Shown one piece after another: positions 1 through 19,190 of a DNA stretch of 64,000 nt. Positions within the stretch are counted from its first letter, which is position 1. Every line of letters begins with the position of its first letter. Below the pieces are notes generated by a model. That model was given only the letters and a program-made list of their open reading frames with translations. It was not told the DNA's origin and made no database searches. The stretch is from Noviluteimonas gilva (GTDB lineage: Bacteria; Pseudomonadota; Gammaproteobacteria; Xanthomonadales; Xanthomonadaceae): contig NZ_WOXT01000002.1 of assembly GCF_009740395.1 (NCBI RefSeq), positions 1 to 64,000 of the forward strand, given 5' to 3'. Made by a program: the position numbers and the translations under genes.

Positions 1-75
1 GCTATCCCGGACTATTAGAACACTAACGCGGGGGTGGTGGCGGTGGTGCGACCCCGCGCGACCCGATGCGAAAGC

Positions 76-663
76 ATGGCTGGCTTGCGCCTCATCGTCG
101 GGCTGGGAAACCCCGGTCCCGAACACACCCGGACCCGGCACAACGCCGGGTTCTGGTTTGTGGACGGGCTCGCCGATCGTTTGGGCGCGCGCTTCGGCCT
201 GGAATCGAAGTTGTTCGGCGAAACCGCCAAGGTCGACATCGGCGGGCGCCAGGTCTGGCTGCTCAAGCCGTCGACCTTCATGAACCTCAGCGGCAAGTCG
301 GTCACCGCCGCCTTGCGCTACTGGAAGATCGAGCCGGAAGAAGCGCTGCTGGCGCATGACGAGCTCGACCTGCCGCCCGGCGTCGCGCGCCTGAAGTTCG
401 ATGGCGGCCACGGCGGCCAGAACGGCCTGCGCGACACCATGCGACTGCTGGGCCACGGCATGTTCCACCGCCTGCGCATCGGCATCGGCCATCCCGGCCA
501 CAAGGACAAAGTCACCCCGTGGGTGCTGGGCAAGCCCGGCCGCGACGACGAGGCCGCCATCCTGCGCGCCCTCGACGATGCGGCCGACGTGCTGCCGCTC
601 GCCGTCGCGGGGGACATCAACGAGGCGACCAAACGCCTCAACACCGGTCCAGCCAACCGCTGA
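76..663 (+). CDS. pth: Peptidyl-tRNA hydrolase
   Basis: Cytosolic enzyme that releases peptides from prematurely dropped peptidyl-tRNA so that the tRNA is recycled. The 195-residue product begins with the family signature [11 protein letters not shown] and carries Asn12 and the catalytic His22 (in TRHNAGF, equivalent to E. coli His20). The MNLSG loop and the HDELDLPPG and [10 protein letters not shown] segments follow in the usual order. I chose ATG 76 because the signature starts only three residues later. A GTG at 34 would add 14 residues that do not resemble the family. There is no strong Shine-Dalgarno sequence. ychF follows after 16 nt, the common pth-ychF arrangement. The identity is seen directly from motifs. 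Confidence 0.96.
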   Translation: MAGLRLIVGLGNPGPEHTRTRHNAGFWFVDGLADRLGARFGLESKLFGETAKVDIGGRQVWLLKPSTFMNLSGKSVTAALRYWKIEPEEALLAHDELDLPPGVARLKFDGGHGGQNGLRDTMRLLGHGMFHRLRIGIGHPGHKDKVTPWVLGKPGRDDEAAILRALDDAADVLPLAVAGDINEATKRLNTGPANR

Positions 664-679
664 CCGGCACGGAGACACC

Positions 680-1771
680 ATGGGCATCAAATGCGGAATC
701 GTCGGCCTGCCGAATGTCGGCAAGTCGACCCTGTTCAACGCGCTGACGAAGGCGGGCATCGCCGCGGCGAACTTCCCCTTCTGCACGATCGAACCCAACG
801 TCGGCATCGTGCCGGTGCCCGATCCGCGCCTCAACGCGCTGTCGGACATCGTCAAGCCGCAGAAGGTGATCCCGACCGCCGTCGAGTTCGTCGACATCGC
901 CGGCCTGGTGGCTGGTGCGGCCAGCGGCGAAGGCCTGGGCAACAAGTTCCTGGCCCACATCCGCGAGGTCGACGCGATCACCCACGTGGTGCGCTGCTTC
1001 GAGCACGGGGACATCGTCCACGTGACGGGCAAGGTCGACCCGATCTCCGACATCGAAACCATCGACACCGAGCTGGCGCTGGCGGACCTGGATTCGGTCG
1101 AGAAGGCCCTGCAGCGCGCCGAGCGCTCGGCCCGGACCGGCGACAAGGACGCCAAGGTGCGCGCCGAGGTCCTCGGCCGCGTGCGCGCCGGGCTGGATGC
1201 CGGCACGCCGGCCCGCGCGCTGGGCCTGTCCGACGAGGACAAGGCGCAGGTGCGCGACCTGTTCCTGCTGACCCTCAAGCCCGTGATGTACGTGGCGAAC
1301 GTGCTGGAAGACGGGTTCGAGAACAACCCGCACCTGGACGCCGTCCGTGCCCGCGCGGTGGGCGAGGGCGCCGAGGTGGTGCCGGTGTCGGCCGCCATCG
1401 AGGAGGAGCTGAGCCAGCTGGACGATGAGGACCGCGATACGTTCCTGCAGGACCTGGGCCTCGACGAGCCGGGCCTGAACCGCGTCATTCGCGCCGCCTA
1501 CAAGCTGCTGGGGCTGCAGACCTACTTCACCGCAGGCGTGAAGGAAGTCCGCGCGTGGACGGTTCGGGCCGGTTCGACCGCGCCGCAAGCGGCCGCGGTG
1601 ATCCACACGGATTTCGAAAAAGGCTTCATTCGCGCCGAAACCATCGCCTTCGACGACTACATCAAGTATCGCGGCGAGTCGGGCGCCCGTGATGCCGGCC
1701 GCCTCCGCCTGGAGGGCAAGGAGTACCGGGTCCAGGAAGGCGACGTGCTGCATTTCCGCTTCAATGTCTGA
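680..1771 (+). CDS. ychF: Redox-regulated ATPase YchF (Obg-like)
   Basis: A 363-residue P-loop protein of the Obg/YchF family, the length usual for YchF. The P-loop GLPNVGKST lies at residues 9-17, a DIAGLV switch II motif follows, and the C-terminal TGS domain ends in [11 protein letters not shown]. Known family members bind ribosomes, prefer ATP to GTP and are linked to the oxidative stress response. The start is ATG 680, preceded by a GGAGA site. The gene is probably cotranscribed with pth. I see no clear terminator before the tRNA promoter downstream. Confidence 0.96.
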   Translation: MGIKCGIVGLPNVGKSTLFNALTKAGIAAANFPFCTIEPNVGIVPVPDPRLNALSDIVKPQKVIPTAVEFVDIAGLVAGAASGEGLGNKFLAHIREVDAITHVVRCFEHGDIVHVTGKVDPISDIETIDTELALADLDSVEKALQRAERSARTGDKDAKVRAEVLGRVRAGLDAGTPARALGLSDEDKAQVRDLFLLTLKPVMYVANVLEDGFENNPHLDAVRARAVGEGAEVVPVSAAIEEELSQLDDEDRDTFLQDLGLDEPGLNRVIRAAYKLLGLQTYFTAGVKEVRAWTVRAGSTAPQAAAVIHTDFEKGFIRAETIAFDDYIKYRGESGARDAGRLRLEGKEYRVQEGDVLHFRFNV

Positions 1772-1810
1772 GGGGCTGGCGGATTTCTGGAGATTGTTGT
1801 CAACCAAGCG

Positions 1811-1839
1811 TTGACTTCGTCCAGCCGCCAAGCCAAAAT
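1811..1839 (+). promoter_or_regulatory. Sigma-70 promoter for tRNA-tuf operon
   Basis: TTGACT (1811-1816) and CAAAAT (1834-1839) are separated by 17 nt and sit 13 nt before the first base of tRNA-Tyr. The position fits a start site near 1846. Strength is inferred from the boxes only. Confidence 0.6.
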
Positions 1840-1852
1840 TTCGGGCTCTTTT

Positions 1853-1938
1853 GGAGGGATACCCAAGCGGCCAACGGGGGCAGACTGTAAATCTGCTGGC
1901 TTACGCCTTCGGTGGTTCGAATCCACCTCCCTCCACCA
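1853..1938 (+). tRNA. tRNA-Tyr (GTA)
   Basis: Acceptor stem GGAGGGA pairs with TCCCTCC, followed by ACCA with the CCA encoded. The anticodon loop reads CTGTAAA (anticodon GTA). A long variable arm, typical of bacterial tRNA-Tyr, separates it from the T loop GGTTCGAATCC. It is the first member of a tRNA-Tyr/Gly/Thr-tuf cluster that resembles the E. coli tufB operon without its first tRNA-Thr. Confidence 0.95.
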
Positions 1939-2001
1939 GATTGAAAAACCAGCGGCCTTACCAGCCGATGGCGCAGTACCCAAGCAGGTCTTTTTTCCGG
2001 C

Positions 2002-2075
2002 GCGGGAGTAGTTCAACGGTAGAACCTCAGCCTTCCAAGCTGATGGTGCGGGTTCGATTCCCGTCTCCCGCTCCA
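2002..2075 (+). tRNA. tRNA-Gly (TCC)
   Basis: Acceptor GCGGGAG pairs with CTCCCGC, then discriminator T and an encoded CCA. The anticodon stem-loop CAGCCTTCCAAGCTG gives anticodon TCC, and the T arm is GGGTTCGATTCCC. It lies 63 nt after tRNA-Tyr in the same orientation and is probably processed from one precursor. Confidence 0.95.
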
Positions 2076-2110
2076 TTGAACGCCGCGACGCAAGACCCGC
2101 TGCAAAACAT

Positions 2111-2186
2111 GCTCACGTAGCTCAGTCGGTAGAGCACCTCCTTGGTAAGGAGGAGGTCGAAGGTTCGATTCCTTTCGTGAGCACCA
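2111..2186 (+). tRNA. tRNA-Thr (GGT)
   Basis: Acceptor GCTCACG pairs with CGTGAGC, then A and an encoded CCA. The anticodon arm CTCCTTGGTAAGGAG gives anticodon GGT. The tuf start codon is 59 nt downstream, so the tRNA and the EF-Tu mRNA probably share one transcript, as in the E. coli tufB operon. Confidence 0.95.
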
Positions 2187-2245
2187 CCGTTGCAAAAGCA
2201 GTTCCAGAAAAACGTTCGCCCACCGATTTCCACCGAGACAGAGCC

Positions 2246-3436
2246 ATGGCCAAGGGTAAGTTCGAGCGCACCAAGCCCCACGTGAACGTGGGCACGATCG
2301 GTCACGTTGACCACGGCAAGACGACGCTGACGGCGGCGCTGACGAAGGTGGGCGCGGAACGTTTCGGCGGCGAGTTCAAGGCATACGACGCGATCGACGC
2401 GGCGCCGGAAGAGAAGGCGCGCGGCATCACGATCTCGACGGCGCACGTGGAATACGAATCGGCCAACCGCCATTACGCGCACGTCGATTGCCCCGGGCAT
2501 GCCGACTACGTCAAGAACATGATCACCGGTGCGGCGCAGATGGACGGCGCGATCCTGGTGTGCTCGGCCGCTGACGGCCCGATGCCGCAGACGCGCGAAC
2601 ACATCCTGCTCTCGCGCCAGGTCGGCGTGCCGTACATCGTCGTGTTCCTGAACAAGGCCGACATGGTGGACGACGCCGAGCTGCTCGAGCTGGTCGAGAT
2701 GGAAGTGCGCGAGCTGCTGACCAAGTACGAATTCCCCGGCGACGACACCCCGATCATCAAGGGTTCGGCGCGCCTGGCGCTGGAAGGCGACCAGTCGGAA
2801 ATCGGCGTGCCGGCGATCCTGAAGCTGGTCGAGGCGCTGGACACGTTCATCCCGGAACCGGAGCGCGCGATCGACAAGCCGTTCCTGATGCCGGTGGAAG
2901 ACGTGTTCTCGATCTCGGGCCGCGGCACCGTGGTGACCGGCCGCATCGAGCGCGGCATCATCAAGGTCGGTGACGAAATCGAAATCGTCGGCATCCGCCC
3001 GACGCAGAAGACGACGGTCACGGGCGTTGAGATGTTCCGCAAGCTGCTCGACCAGGGCCAGGCGGGCGACAACGCCGGCCTGCTGCTGCGCGGCACCAAG
3101 CGTGACGACGTGGAGCGCGGCCAGGTGCTGGCCAAGCCCGGTTCGATCACGCCGCACACGACGTTCGAAGCCGAGGTGTACGTGCTGTCGAAGGACGAAG
3201 GCGGCCGCCACACGCCGTTCTTCAAGGGCTACCGCCCGCAGTTCTACTTCCGCACGACCGACATCACGGGCGCCGTGACCCTGCCGGAAGGCGTGGAAAT
3301 GGTCATGCCGGGCGACAACATCAAGATGGTGGTGGAGCTGATCAACCCGGTCGCGATGGACGATGGCCTGCGCTTCGCGATCCGCGAAGGCGGCCGTACG
3401 GTCGGCGCCGGCGTGGTGGCGAAGATCCTCAAGTAA
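2246..3436 (+). CDS. tuf: Elongation factor Tu (copy 1)
   Basis: Translation GTPase that delivers aminoacyl-tRNA to the ribosomal A site. It has 396 residues, with G1 GHVDHGKT at 19-26, DCPGH (G3) and NKAD (G4), then the two beta-barrel domains. The protein is identical to the second copy at 19191-20381. The genes differ, as far as I could compare by eye, at one synonymous third-codon base (G at 3334 versus C at 20279). Identity stops at the start and stop codons, while the flanks differ. This copy sits behind three tRNA genes. Its ATG is preceded by a weak purine stretch, GAGACAGAG. Confidence 0.98.
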   Translation: MAKGKFERTKPHVNVGTIGHVDHGKTTLTAALTKVGAERFGGEFKAYDAIDAAPEEKARGITISTAHVEYESANRHYAHVDCPGHADYVKNMITGAAQMDGAILVCSAADGPMPQTREHILLSRQVGVPYIVVFLNKADMVDDAELLELVEMEVRELLTKYEFPGDDTPIIKGSARLALEGDQSEIGVPAILKLVEALDTFIPEPERAIDKPFLMPVEDVFSISGRGTVVTGRIERGIIKVGDEIEIVGIRPTQKTTVTGVEMFRKLLDQGQAGDNAGLLLRGTKRDDVERGQVLAKPGSITPHTTFEAEVYVLSKDEGGRHTPFFKGYRPQFYFRTTDITGAVTLPEGVEMVMPGDNIKMVVELINPVAMDDGLRFAIREGGRTVGAGVVAKILK

Positions 3437-3483
3437 GCATCGGTCGGGCTGGCGCGGAACACCGCGCCGCCCGGACGGTCGAA

Positions 3484-3517
3484 AGGGCGTGGCGGCGCGA
3501 GCCGCCGTTGCCTTTTT
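3484..3517 (+). terminator. Rho-independent terminator after tuf copy 1
   Basis: GGCGGC-GCGA-GCCGCC forms a six-pair core stem, extended by an outer AAGGGC/GCCTT pairing and followed by CTTTTTC. It would separate the tuf operon from the tRNA-Trp-secE-nusG unit. Confidence 0.65.
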
Positions 3518-3553
3518 CGGAACAGGCGCTTTTACAGCAGTTTCAACACATGT

Positions 3554-3629
<76 letters not shown>

Positions 3630-3665
3630 CTTCAGGCGCACCGTGGCACGCGTCGGCGAGAACGG

Positions 3666-4037
3666 ATGAACAGCAAGGTCGAACAACCGAAGGCCGCTTC
3701 TGCGGGCGACGTCGTCAAGTACGCACTGGCAATCTTGCTGGTGGCGGCGGGCGTCTTCGCCTTCTACTGGTACCCCGAGTCGCAGTTCCGCTGGCTCGCG
3801 GTGATCGGTGGGCTGGCCGCGGGGTTCGTGGTTTTCATGACGACGGTCAAGGGCGCGCAGACGCGCGAGTTCTTCTCCGAGTCGCGCTTCGAACTGCGCA
3901 AGGTCGTTTGGCCGACGCGACAGGAAGCGGGTCGCGCGACGGTGATGATCATCATCGCCGTCACCGTGATCAGCCTGATCCTCGCCGCGTTCGACTGGGT
4001 CATCCAGTTGGGCGTCAAGGCCCTGTTGGGCAACTGA
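3666..4037 (+). CDS. secE: Preprotein translocase subunit SecE
   Basis: A 123-residue inner-membrane protein with three predicted membrane segments (about 17-35, 41-60 and 95-118). This is the E. coli-like long form, not the single-span form. The conserved cytoplasmic helix ends in [13 protein letters not shown], the SecE signature that clamps SecY. The start is ATG 3666; upstream in-frame GTG codons lie inside tRNA-Trp and are rejected. nusG follows after 13 nt, the canonical secE-nusG order. Its partner SecY is encoded at 30023 in this window. Confidence 0.96.
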   Translation: MNSKVEQPKAASAGDVVKYALAILLVAAGVFAFYWYPESQFRWLAVIGGLAAGFVVFMTTVKGAQTREFFSESRFELRKVVWPTRQEAGRATVMIIIAVTVISLILAAFDWVIQLGVKALLGN

Positions 4038-4050
4038 TTCAGAGGATCGA

Positions 4051-4623
4051 ATGGAAGACAACGTCGACAAGCGCTGGTACGTGGTCCACGCCTATTCCGG
4101 CTTCGAGAAGTCGGTGGCGCAGGCCCTGCGTGACCGCATCGTGCGCACCGAAATGCAGGATCGCTTCGGCGACGTGCTCGTCCCCACCGAAGAAGTGGTG
4201 GAGATGCGCTCGGGCCAGAAGCGCCGTTCGGAGCGCAAGTTCTTCCCGGGCTACGTGCTCGTGCAGATCGCCACGCACGACGAAGGCGGCATTCCGCGCA
4301 TGGACAGCGAAAGCTGGCACCTGGTGAAGGAAACGCCGAAGGTGATGGGCTTCATCGGCGGCACCGCCGATCGTCCGCTGCCGATCCGCGACGAGGAAGC
4401 TGCGGCCATCCTCGACCGCGTGCAGGAAGGCGTGGAGAAGCCGAAGCCGAAGGTGTTGTTCGAAGCGGGCGAGATGGTGCGCGTCACCGACGGCCCGTTC
4501 AACGACTTCAACGGCGTCGTGGAAGAAGTGAATTACGAGAAGAGCCGCCTGCGCGTCGCAGTGCTGATCTTCGGCCGTTCCACTCCGGTGGAACTGGAAT
4601 TCGGTCAGGTCGAGAAGGCCTGA
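4051..4623 (+). CDS. nusG: Transcription antitermination factor NusG
   Basis: A 190-residue factor that binds RNA polymerase and links it to Rho and ribosomal S10. The N-terminal NGN domain begins [19 protein letters not shown] and contains the FFPGYVLV strand. The C-terminal KOW domain contains [16 protein letters not shown]. Length and domain order match the family. A GAGG site precedes the ATG. It is followed by a 79-nt spacer holding a CCGGGCGA/TCGCCCGG hairpin (about 4632-4652) before rplK. That spacer could carry the L1 autoregulatory site, but I cannot confirm this. Confidence 0.97.
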   Translation: MEDNVDKRWYVVHAYSGFEKSVAQALRDRIVRTEMQDRFGDVLVPTEEVVEMRSGQKRRSERKFFPGYVLVQIATHDEGGIPRMDSESWHLVKETPKVMGFIGGTADRPLPIRDEEAAAILDRVQEGVEKPKPKVLFEAGEMVRVTDGPFNDFNGVVEEVNYEKSRLRVAVLIFGRSTPVELEFGQVEKA

Positions 4624-4702
4624 CCCAAAGGACCGGGCGAGTGGTTCGCCCGGCCGGTAAGCGAGGAGCCGACAAGGCGCTTGCACTCGCAGGAGCAAAG
4701 CA

Positions 4703-5131
4703 ATGGCAAAGAAGGTCGTTGGTTACATCAAGCTGCAGGTCAAGGCCGGCCAGGCCAACCCGTCGCCGCCCGTGGGTCCCGCCCTCGGCCAGCGTGGCCT
4801 GAACATCATGGAATTCTGCAAGGCGTTCAATGCCGCCACGCAGAAGCTGGAACCGGGTCTCCCGATTCCGGTGGTCATCACCGCGTACTCGGACCGCACC
4901 TTCACCTTCATCACGAAGACGCCGCCGGCGTCGATCCTGTTGAAGAAGGCTGCGGGCATCCAGTCCGGTTCGAAGCGCCCGAACACCGAGAAGGTGGGCA
5001 AGGTCACGCGCAAGCAGGTCGAGGAAATCGCGAAGGCGAAGGAACCCGACCTGACGGCTGCCGACCTGGAAGCCGCGGTGCGCACGATTGCGGGCTCGGC
5101 CCGTTCCATGGGTCTGGTGGTGGAGGGCTAA
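4703..5131 (+). CDS. rplK: 50S ribosomal protein L11
   Basis: A 142-residue protein of the GTPase-associated centre that binds 23S rRNA and contacts EF-G. The N-terminal domain contains the Pro-rich [18 protein letters not shown] segment, and the C-terminal RNA-binding domain ends in [19 protein letters not shown] lies 7 nt before the ATG. The gene overlaps no neighbour and is 3 nt from rplA, the usual L11-L1 pair that is autoregulated by L1 in other bacteria. Confidence 0.98.
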   Translation: MAKKVVGYIKLQVKAGQANPSPPVGPALGQRGLNIMEFCKAFNAATQKLEPGLPIPVVITAYSDRTFTFITKTPPASILLKKAAGIQSGSKRPNTEKVGKVTRKQVEEIAKAKEPDLTAADLEAAVRTIAGSARSMGLVVEG

Positions 5132-5134
5132 GTC

Positions 5135-5833
5135 ATGGCGATGAACAAGCGACAGAAAGCAATCAAGGCGGCCGTCGAGCCGGGCAAGGCTTACGCGATC
5201 GACGAAGCCCTGAAGATCCTCCAGAACGGCACGAAGGCGAAGTTCGTCGAAGCGATCGACGTCGCCGTCCGCCTGGGCGTGGACGCGAAGAAGTCCGACC
5301 AGCAGGTGCGCGGTTCGACCGTGCTGCCGGCCGGTACCGGCAAGTCGGTGCGCGTGGCGGTGTTCGCCCCGGCCGGCGCCAAGGCTGACGAAGCGCGCGC
5401 CGCTGGCGCCGAAGCCGTCGGCATGGACGACCTCGCCGAAGCGATGCAGAACGGCGACCTGAACTACGACGTCGTCATCGCGACGCCGGATGCGATGCGC
5501 GTGGTCGGCAAGCTCGGCCAGGTGCTCGGTCCGCGCGGCCTGATGCCGAACCCGAAGGTCGGCACCGTTTCGCCGAACCCGGCCGAAGCCGTCAAGAACG
5601 CGAAGGCCGGCCAGGTGCGTTACCGCACCGACAAGGCCGGCATCATCCACTGCACGATCGGCAAGGCTTCGTTCGAAGCCGAAGCGCTGAAGGGCAACCT
5701 CACCGCGCTGCTGCTCGACCTGATCAAGGCCAAGCCGTCGACGGCCAAGGGCCAGTACCTGCAGAAGATCTCGCTGAGCTCGACGATGGGCCCGGGCGTG
5801 ATCGTCGACCAGTCGACGCTGACCCTGAAGTAA
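5135..5833 (+). CDS. rplA: 50S ribosomal protein L1
   Basis: A 232-residue L1-stalk protein that helps release deacylated tRNA and represses its own operon in E. coli. Diagnostic segments are the [11 protein letters not shown] loop and the [14 protein letters not shown] loop, which contacts 23S rRNA. The length is normal. It immediately follows rplK and is itself followed by the long rplJ leader. Confidence 0.98.
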   Translation: MAMNKRQKAIKAAVEPGKAYAIDEALKILQNGTKAKFVEAIDVAVRLGVDAKKSDQQVRGSTVLPAGTGKSVRVAVFAPAGAKADEARAAGAEAVGMDDLAEAMQNGDLNYDVVIATPDAMRVVGKLGQVLGPRGLMPNPKVGTVSPNPAEAVKNAKAGQVRYRTDKAGIIHCTIGKASFEAEALKGNLTALLLDLIKAKPSTAKGQYLQKISLSSTMGPGVIVDQSTLTLK

Positions 5834-5989
5834 TCGTTACAACGCGTTCGCTTCGGCGGGCGCGTGCAACAAGTTTTGAGGGCATCGCGCCGCAAGGCGC
5901 GACGCCGTCAAAGACCGCAGGTGCGGTCCGCGCAATGCGAAGACGGGCAGGAAGCTCGGTACGGCATGGAGTCGTCTTCGTGAAAGGCG

Positions 5990-6158
5990 GGAACGCGTAA
6001 TCCATTCGCAAGGATGGGCCTGCGTAGATGGTGCCGCCCCCTCTGGAAGTTTTCTGGAAGGGCCACCACCGGGATGCTCGCGCATCCCCGGCGCCAATGG
6101 ACGGCGTCGCTCGAGGACCGCAAGCGGCAGGAGCCGTGCGCGGAGTTCAATTGGAGGA
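5990..6158 (+). promoter_or_regulatory. L10 leader of the rplJ-rplL mRNA
   Basis: The 331-nt spacer between rplA and rplJ encodes no credible protein. It contains GGCCTGCGTAGATGGTG at 6017-6033, nearly identical to the conserved GGCCTGCGTAGACGGTG of the E. coli rplJ leader as I recall it, with a CCACC partner about 40 nt downstream. In E. coli this RNA binds the L10-L7/L12 complex, which represses translation of its own mRNA. The match is seen. The regulatory role is inferred from that family. The exact ends are approximate. Confidence 0.72.
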
Positions 6159-6164
6159 GTGTCA

Positions 6165-6695
6165 ATGGCTCTCAATCTGTCCCAGAAGCAGGAAGTTGTC
6201 GCCGAGCTGGCAGAAGTGGCGTCGAAGGCGCACTCCCTGGTCGCAGCCGAATACGCAGGCATCACGGTCTCCCAGATGACCGCGATGCGCAAGAAGGCTC
6301 GCGAATCCGGTGTGTACTTGAAGGTTGTCAAGAACACGCTGGCGTCGCGCGCCGTCGTCGGTACCGAGTTCGAGGTCGTCAAGGACGCCCTGACCGGTCC
6401 GCTGCTGTATGCGTTCTCGACCGAGGAACCCGGCGCTGCCGGTCGCCTCATCAAGGAGTTCGCCAAGGGCAACGACAAGCTCAAGGCTCGCGTGGTTTCG
6501 GTGGAAGGCAAGTTGCTGCCCGCCGCGCACGTCGATGTCCTGGCTTCGCTGCCGACTCGTGAGCAGGCGCTTGCCATGCTCGCCCGCGTGCTCGCCGAGC
6601 CCGCCAGCATGTTCGCCCGCGCCGTCAAGGCCGTGGCCGACAAGCAGGGTGGTGGCGAAGCGTCCGCGGAAGCCCCGGCTGCCGAAACTGCCTGA
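6165..6695 (+). CDS. rplJ: 50S ribosomal protein L10
   Basis: A 176-residue stalk base protein that anchors L7/L12 dimers. It starts [19 protein letters not shown] and contains the conserved [18 protein letters not shown] segment. The C-terminal helix that binds L12 ends in an Ala/Glu-rich tail. GGAGG at 6153-6157 fits ATG 6165. A GTG at 6159 overlaps the ribosome site and is rejected. The preceding leader carries the likely autoregulatory site. Confidence 0.97.
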   Translation: MALNLSQKQEVVAELAEVASKAHSLVAAEYAGITVSQMTAMRKKARESGVYLKVVKNTLASRAVVGTEFEVVKDALTGPLLYAFSTEEPGAAGRLIKEFAKGNDKLKARVVSVEGKLLPAAHVDVLASLPTREQALAMLARVLAEPASMFARAVKAVADKQGGGEASAEAPAAETA

Positions 6696-6734
6696 TTTCA
6701 GTCTTAACCCTTTAAATATCCAGAGGTAATCACC

Positions 6735-7109
6735 ATGTCCCTTTCCAACGAGCAGATCGTTGACGCCATCGCCGCGAAGTCGCTGATGGAAGTGATGGAT
6801 CTCGTCAAGGCCATCGAAGAGAAGTTCGGCGTTTCCGCTGCTGCCCCGGTCATGGCTTCGGCCGGCCCCGCCGCCGCTGCTGCCCCGGTCGAAGAGCAGA
6901 CCGAATTCACCGTCGTCCTGAAGGCCGTCGGCGAGAAGAAGGTCGAAGTCATCAAGGCCGTCCGCGCCATCACCGGCCTGGGCCTGAAGGAAGCGAAGGA
7001 CCTCGTCGAAGGCGCCCCGCAGAACGTCAAGGAAGCGGTGTCGAAGGACGAGTCCGAGAAGTTCAAGAAGGAACTCGAGGCCGCTGGCGCGACCGTCGAA
7101 GTCAAGTAA
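6735..7109 (+). CDS. rplL: 50S ribosomal protein L7/L12
   Basis: A 124-residue stalk protein that recruits translation GTPases. It has the N-terminal dimerisation domain, an Ala-rich hinge (about 36-53) and the C-terminal domain with [10 protein letters not shown] and [15 protein letters not shown]. Length and architecture match the family. The 39-nt gap after rplJ carries an AGAGG ribosome site. Confidence 0.98.
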   Translation: MSLSNEQIVDAIAAKSLMEVMDLVKAIEEKFGVSAAAPVMASAGPAAAAAPVEEQTEFTVVLKAVGEKKVEVIKAVRAITGLGLKEAKDLVEGAPQNVKEAVSKDESEKFKKELEAAGATVEVK

Positions 7110-7145
7110 TCGCAATTGCGTCGCCGGTGACATTGGCGACCACCC

Positions 7146-7174
7146 AAGGCTGGGGACGAAAGTCCCCGGCCTTT
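7146..7174 (+). terminator. Attenuator-like hairpin between rplL and rpoB
   Basis: AAGGCTGGGGAC (7146-7157), loop GAAA, and GTCCCCGGCCTT (7162-7173) form a 12-pair stem with one T-G wobble and a GNRA-type loop. A short TTT overlaps its foot. In E. coli the same interval holds an attenuator that lowers rpoBC transcription relative to rplJL. Position and structure fit, but the U tract is short, so termination would be partial. Confidence 0.55.
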
Positions 7175-7256
7175 GGCCGTTCCTGACGGCCGCGTCGTAA
7201 ACGCTTCAGCGTCGTGTGGCTTGAGCTGAAACGTGCTTCACCCATCACCGAGTTGA

Positions 7257-7315
7257 CAGTTGGAAGTAGCGGGAGAAGGCGTGCTGGTGCCGGCAATACC
7301 AGCGACTCCCAACTG
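7257..7315 (+). promoter_or_regulatory. Structured rpoB leader segment
   Basis: Nested inverted repeats lie in the 267-nt rplL-rpoB gap: CAGTTGG (7257-7263) with CCAACTG (7309-7315), GGGAG (7271-7275) with CTCCC (7306-7310), and GCTGGT (7283-7288) with ACCAGC (7298-7303). The arms at 7306-7315 overlap, so alternative folds are possible. A TTGACA at 7254-7259 has no good -10 partner. The role may be mRNA processing or rpoB control. This is inference. Confidence 0.4.
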
Positions 7316-7376
7316 GCAATTTGACGTTCCCCCCGGCCGCCTGCGCGCGGCCGACATCGAGAGGCGGTAGCCCACC

Positions 7377-11546
<4,170 letters not shown>

Positions 11547-11573
11547 GCCGCCGCCGCCGACCAGGAGACACCC

Positions 11574-15809
<4,236 letters not shown>

Positions 15810-15853
15810 GCCAACACCAGCGACGGCCCGACGGCCGTCCCAGACCACGAAAT

Positions 15854-15872
15854 GAGGCGCAGGGAGCGCCTC
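15854..15872 (+). terminator. GC hairpin after rpoC
   Basis: GAGGCGC (15854-15860), AGGGA loop, GCGCCTC (15866-15872), followed by GTCTTC rather than a true U tract. It lies between rpoC and the rpsL promoter, so it may end rpoBC transcription. Termination is inferred from position. Confidence 0.4.
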
Positions 15873-15957
15873 GTCTTCGGCCCAGGATGGGCGGGAACAT
15901 CGAAGGCCGGGCGGCCCCGAGGCGGGTCGCCCATTGCCTCCGCAAAGTCGGCTCGCG

Positions 15958-15987
15958 TTGACGGTTTTCGTCGGCGCGGGCTATACT
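15958..15987 (+). promoter_or_regulatory. Promoter of the str operon (rpsL-rpsG-fusA-tuf)
   Basis: TTGACG (15958-15963) and TATACT (15982-15987) with an 18-nt spacer form a good sigma-70 promoter, about 70 nt before the rpsL ATG. No other comparable boxes occur in the rpoC-rpsL gap. Confidence 0.75.
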
Positions 15988-16062
15988 TTTCCGTCTATGC
16001 AGGCCCGACGTGGCCTGCATCGTTATTCACGCAGGACCTCGGTCCAAAAACAGAGTCCCGAA

Positions 16063-16437
16063 ATGGCAACGATCAACCAGCTGGTGCGTAAGGCGCGCAG
16101 CCCGGAAACCTACAAGAGCACTTCGCCCGCGCTGGCGAACTGCCCGCAGCGCCGTGGCGTCTGCACCCGCGTTTACACGACCACCCCGAAGAAGCCGAAC
16201 TCGGCGCTTCGCAAGGTCGCGAAGGTGCGTCTCACCAACGGTTACGAAGTCATCTCGTACATCGGCGGCGAAGGCCACAACCTGCAGGAACACTCGGTCG
16301 TGCTGATCCGCGGCGGCCGCGTCAAGGACCTGCCGGGCGTGCGTTATCACACCGTGCGCGGCTCGCTCGACGCCGCCGGCGTCGCCAAGCGTCGCCAGGG
16401 TCGTTCCAAGTACGGCGCCAAGCGCCCGAAGTCCTGA
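16063..16437 (+). CDS. rpsL: 30S ribosomal protein S12
   Basis: A 124-residue decoding-centre protein, the standard length. The [12 protein letters not shown] loop has Lys43 and the [13 protein letters not shown] loop has Lys88 and Asp89. These are the unmutated residues at positions where streptomycin resistance arises, and Asp89 is the usual beta-methylthiolation site. Longer upstream frames are rejected because they run back through the promoter. First gene of the str operon; rpsG starts 17 nt downstream. Confidence 0.98.
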   Translation: MATINQLVRKARSPETYKSTSPALANCPQRRGVCTRVYTTTPKKPNSALRKVAKVRLTNGYEVISYIGGEGHNLQEHSVVLIRGGRVKDLPGVRYHTVRGSLDAAGVAKRRQGRSKYGAKRPKS

Positions 16438-16454
16438 TTTAGGGGTCATCGAAC

Positions 16455-16922
16455 ATGTCGCGTAAAGGTTCTACTCCGCAGCGCACCGTCCTCGCCGATC
16501 CGAAACACGGCAGCGAGACGATCGCGCGTTTCATCAACATGGTCATGCAGAGCGGCAAGAAGTCGGTCGCAGAAAAGATCGTGTACGGCGCCATGGACGT
16601 CATCGGCGAAAAGAACGCCAATGCGCTCGAGCTCGTCGAAAAGGCGCTCGGCAACGTTTCGCCTTCGGTCGAAGTGAAGTCGCGTCGCGTCGGCGGCGCC
16701 ACGTACCAGGTGCCGGTCGAAGTGCGCTCGTCGCGCCGCATGGCGCTTGCCATGCGCTGGCTGATCGAATCCGCGCGCAAGCGTGGCGAGAACAGCATGC
16801 CGCGCAAGCTCGCTGGTGAGTTGCTCGACGCCTCGGAAAACCGTGGCGGCGCGATCAAGAAGCGCGAAGAAACGCACCGCATGGCGGATGCGAACAAGGC
16901 GTTCGCGCACTACCGCTGGTAA
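16455..16922 (+). CDS. rpsG: 30S ribosomal protein S7
   Basis: A 155-residue primary 16S rRNA binder of the 30S head. It starts [20 protein letters not shown] and contains the [13 protein letters not shown] hairpin and the [17 protein letters not shown] helix. In E. coli, S7 represses the str mRNA in the rpsL-rpsG gap. Here that gap is only 17 nt, so any site would have to lie partly in coding sequence. Confidence 0.98.
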   Translation: MSRKGSTPQRTVLADPKHGSETIARFINMVMQSGKKSVAEKIVYGAMDVIGEKNANALELVEKALGNVSPSVEVKSRRVGGATYQVPVEVRSSRRMALAMRWLIESARKRGENSMPRKLAGELLDASENRGGAIKKREETHRMADANKAFAHYRW

Positions 16923-16928
16923 GTCACG

Positions 16929-16998
16929 CGGGCCCCTGAGCGGGCCCGTTAGCGGCCGGCACTGCCGCCGCACTCGCCCGAGCCGCCGCAAGGCGGCT
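16929..16998. other. Two GC hairpins between rpsG and fusA
   Basis: CGGGCCC (16929-16935)/GGGCCCG (16942-16948) and AGCCGCC (16981-16987)-GCAA-GGCGGCT (16992-16998) fill most of the 121-nt rpsG-fusA spacer. Neither has a U tract. They may stabilise or process the mRNA. No protein is encoded here. Confidence 0.4.
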
Positions 16999-17043
16999 TC
17001 GGCCTTCCGGACATTCGTCCGATCCGAACATTGAGAGACAGCC

Positions 17044-19134
<2,091 letters not shown>

Positions 19135-19190
19135 TCGTCCAAGCACTCGTCAAGCAAACAACACAAATCATTTTCTGAGGTAAAGCAATC

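Noticed and set aside
7254-7259. TTGACA as a -35 box of an rpoB promoter
   Set aside because: No acceptable -10 sequence lies 16-18 nt downstream; the bases are better explained as part of the nested repeats.
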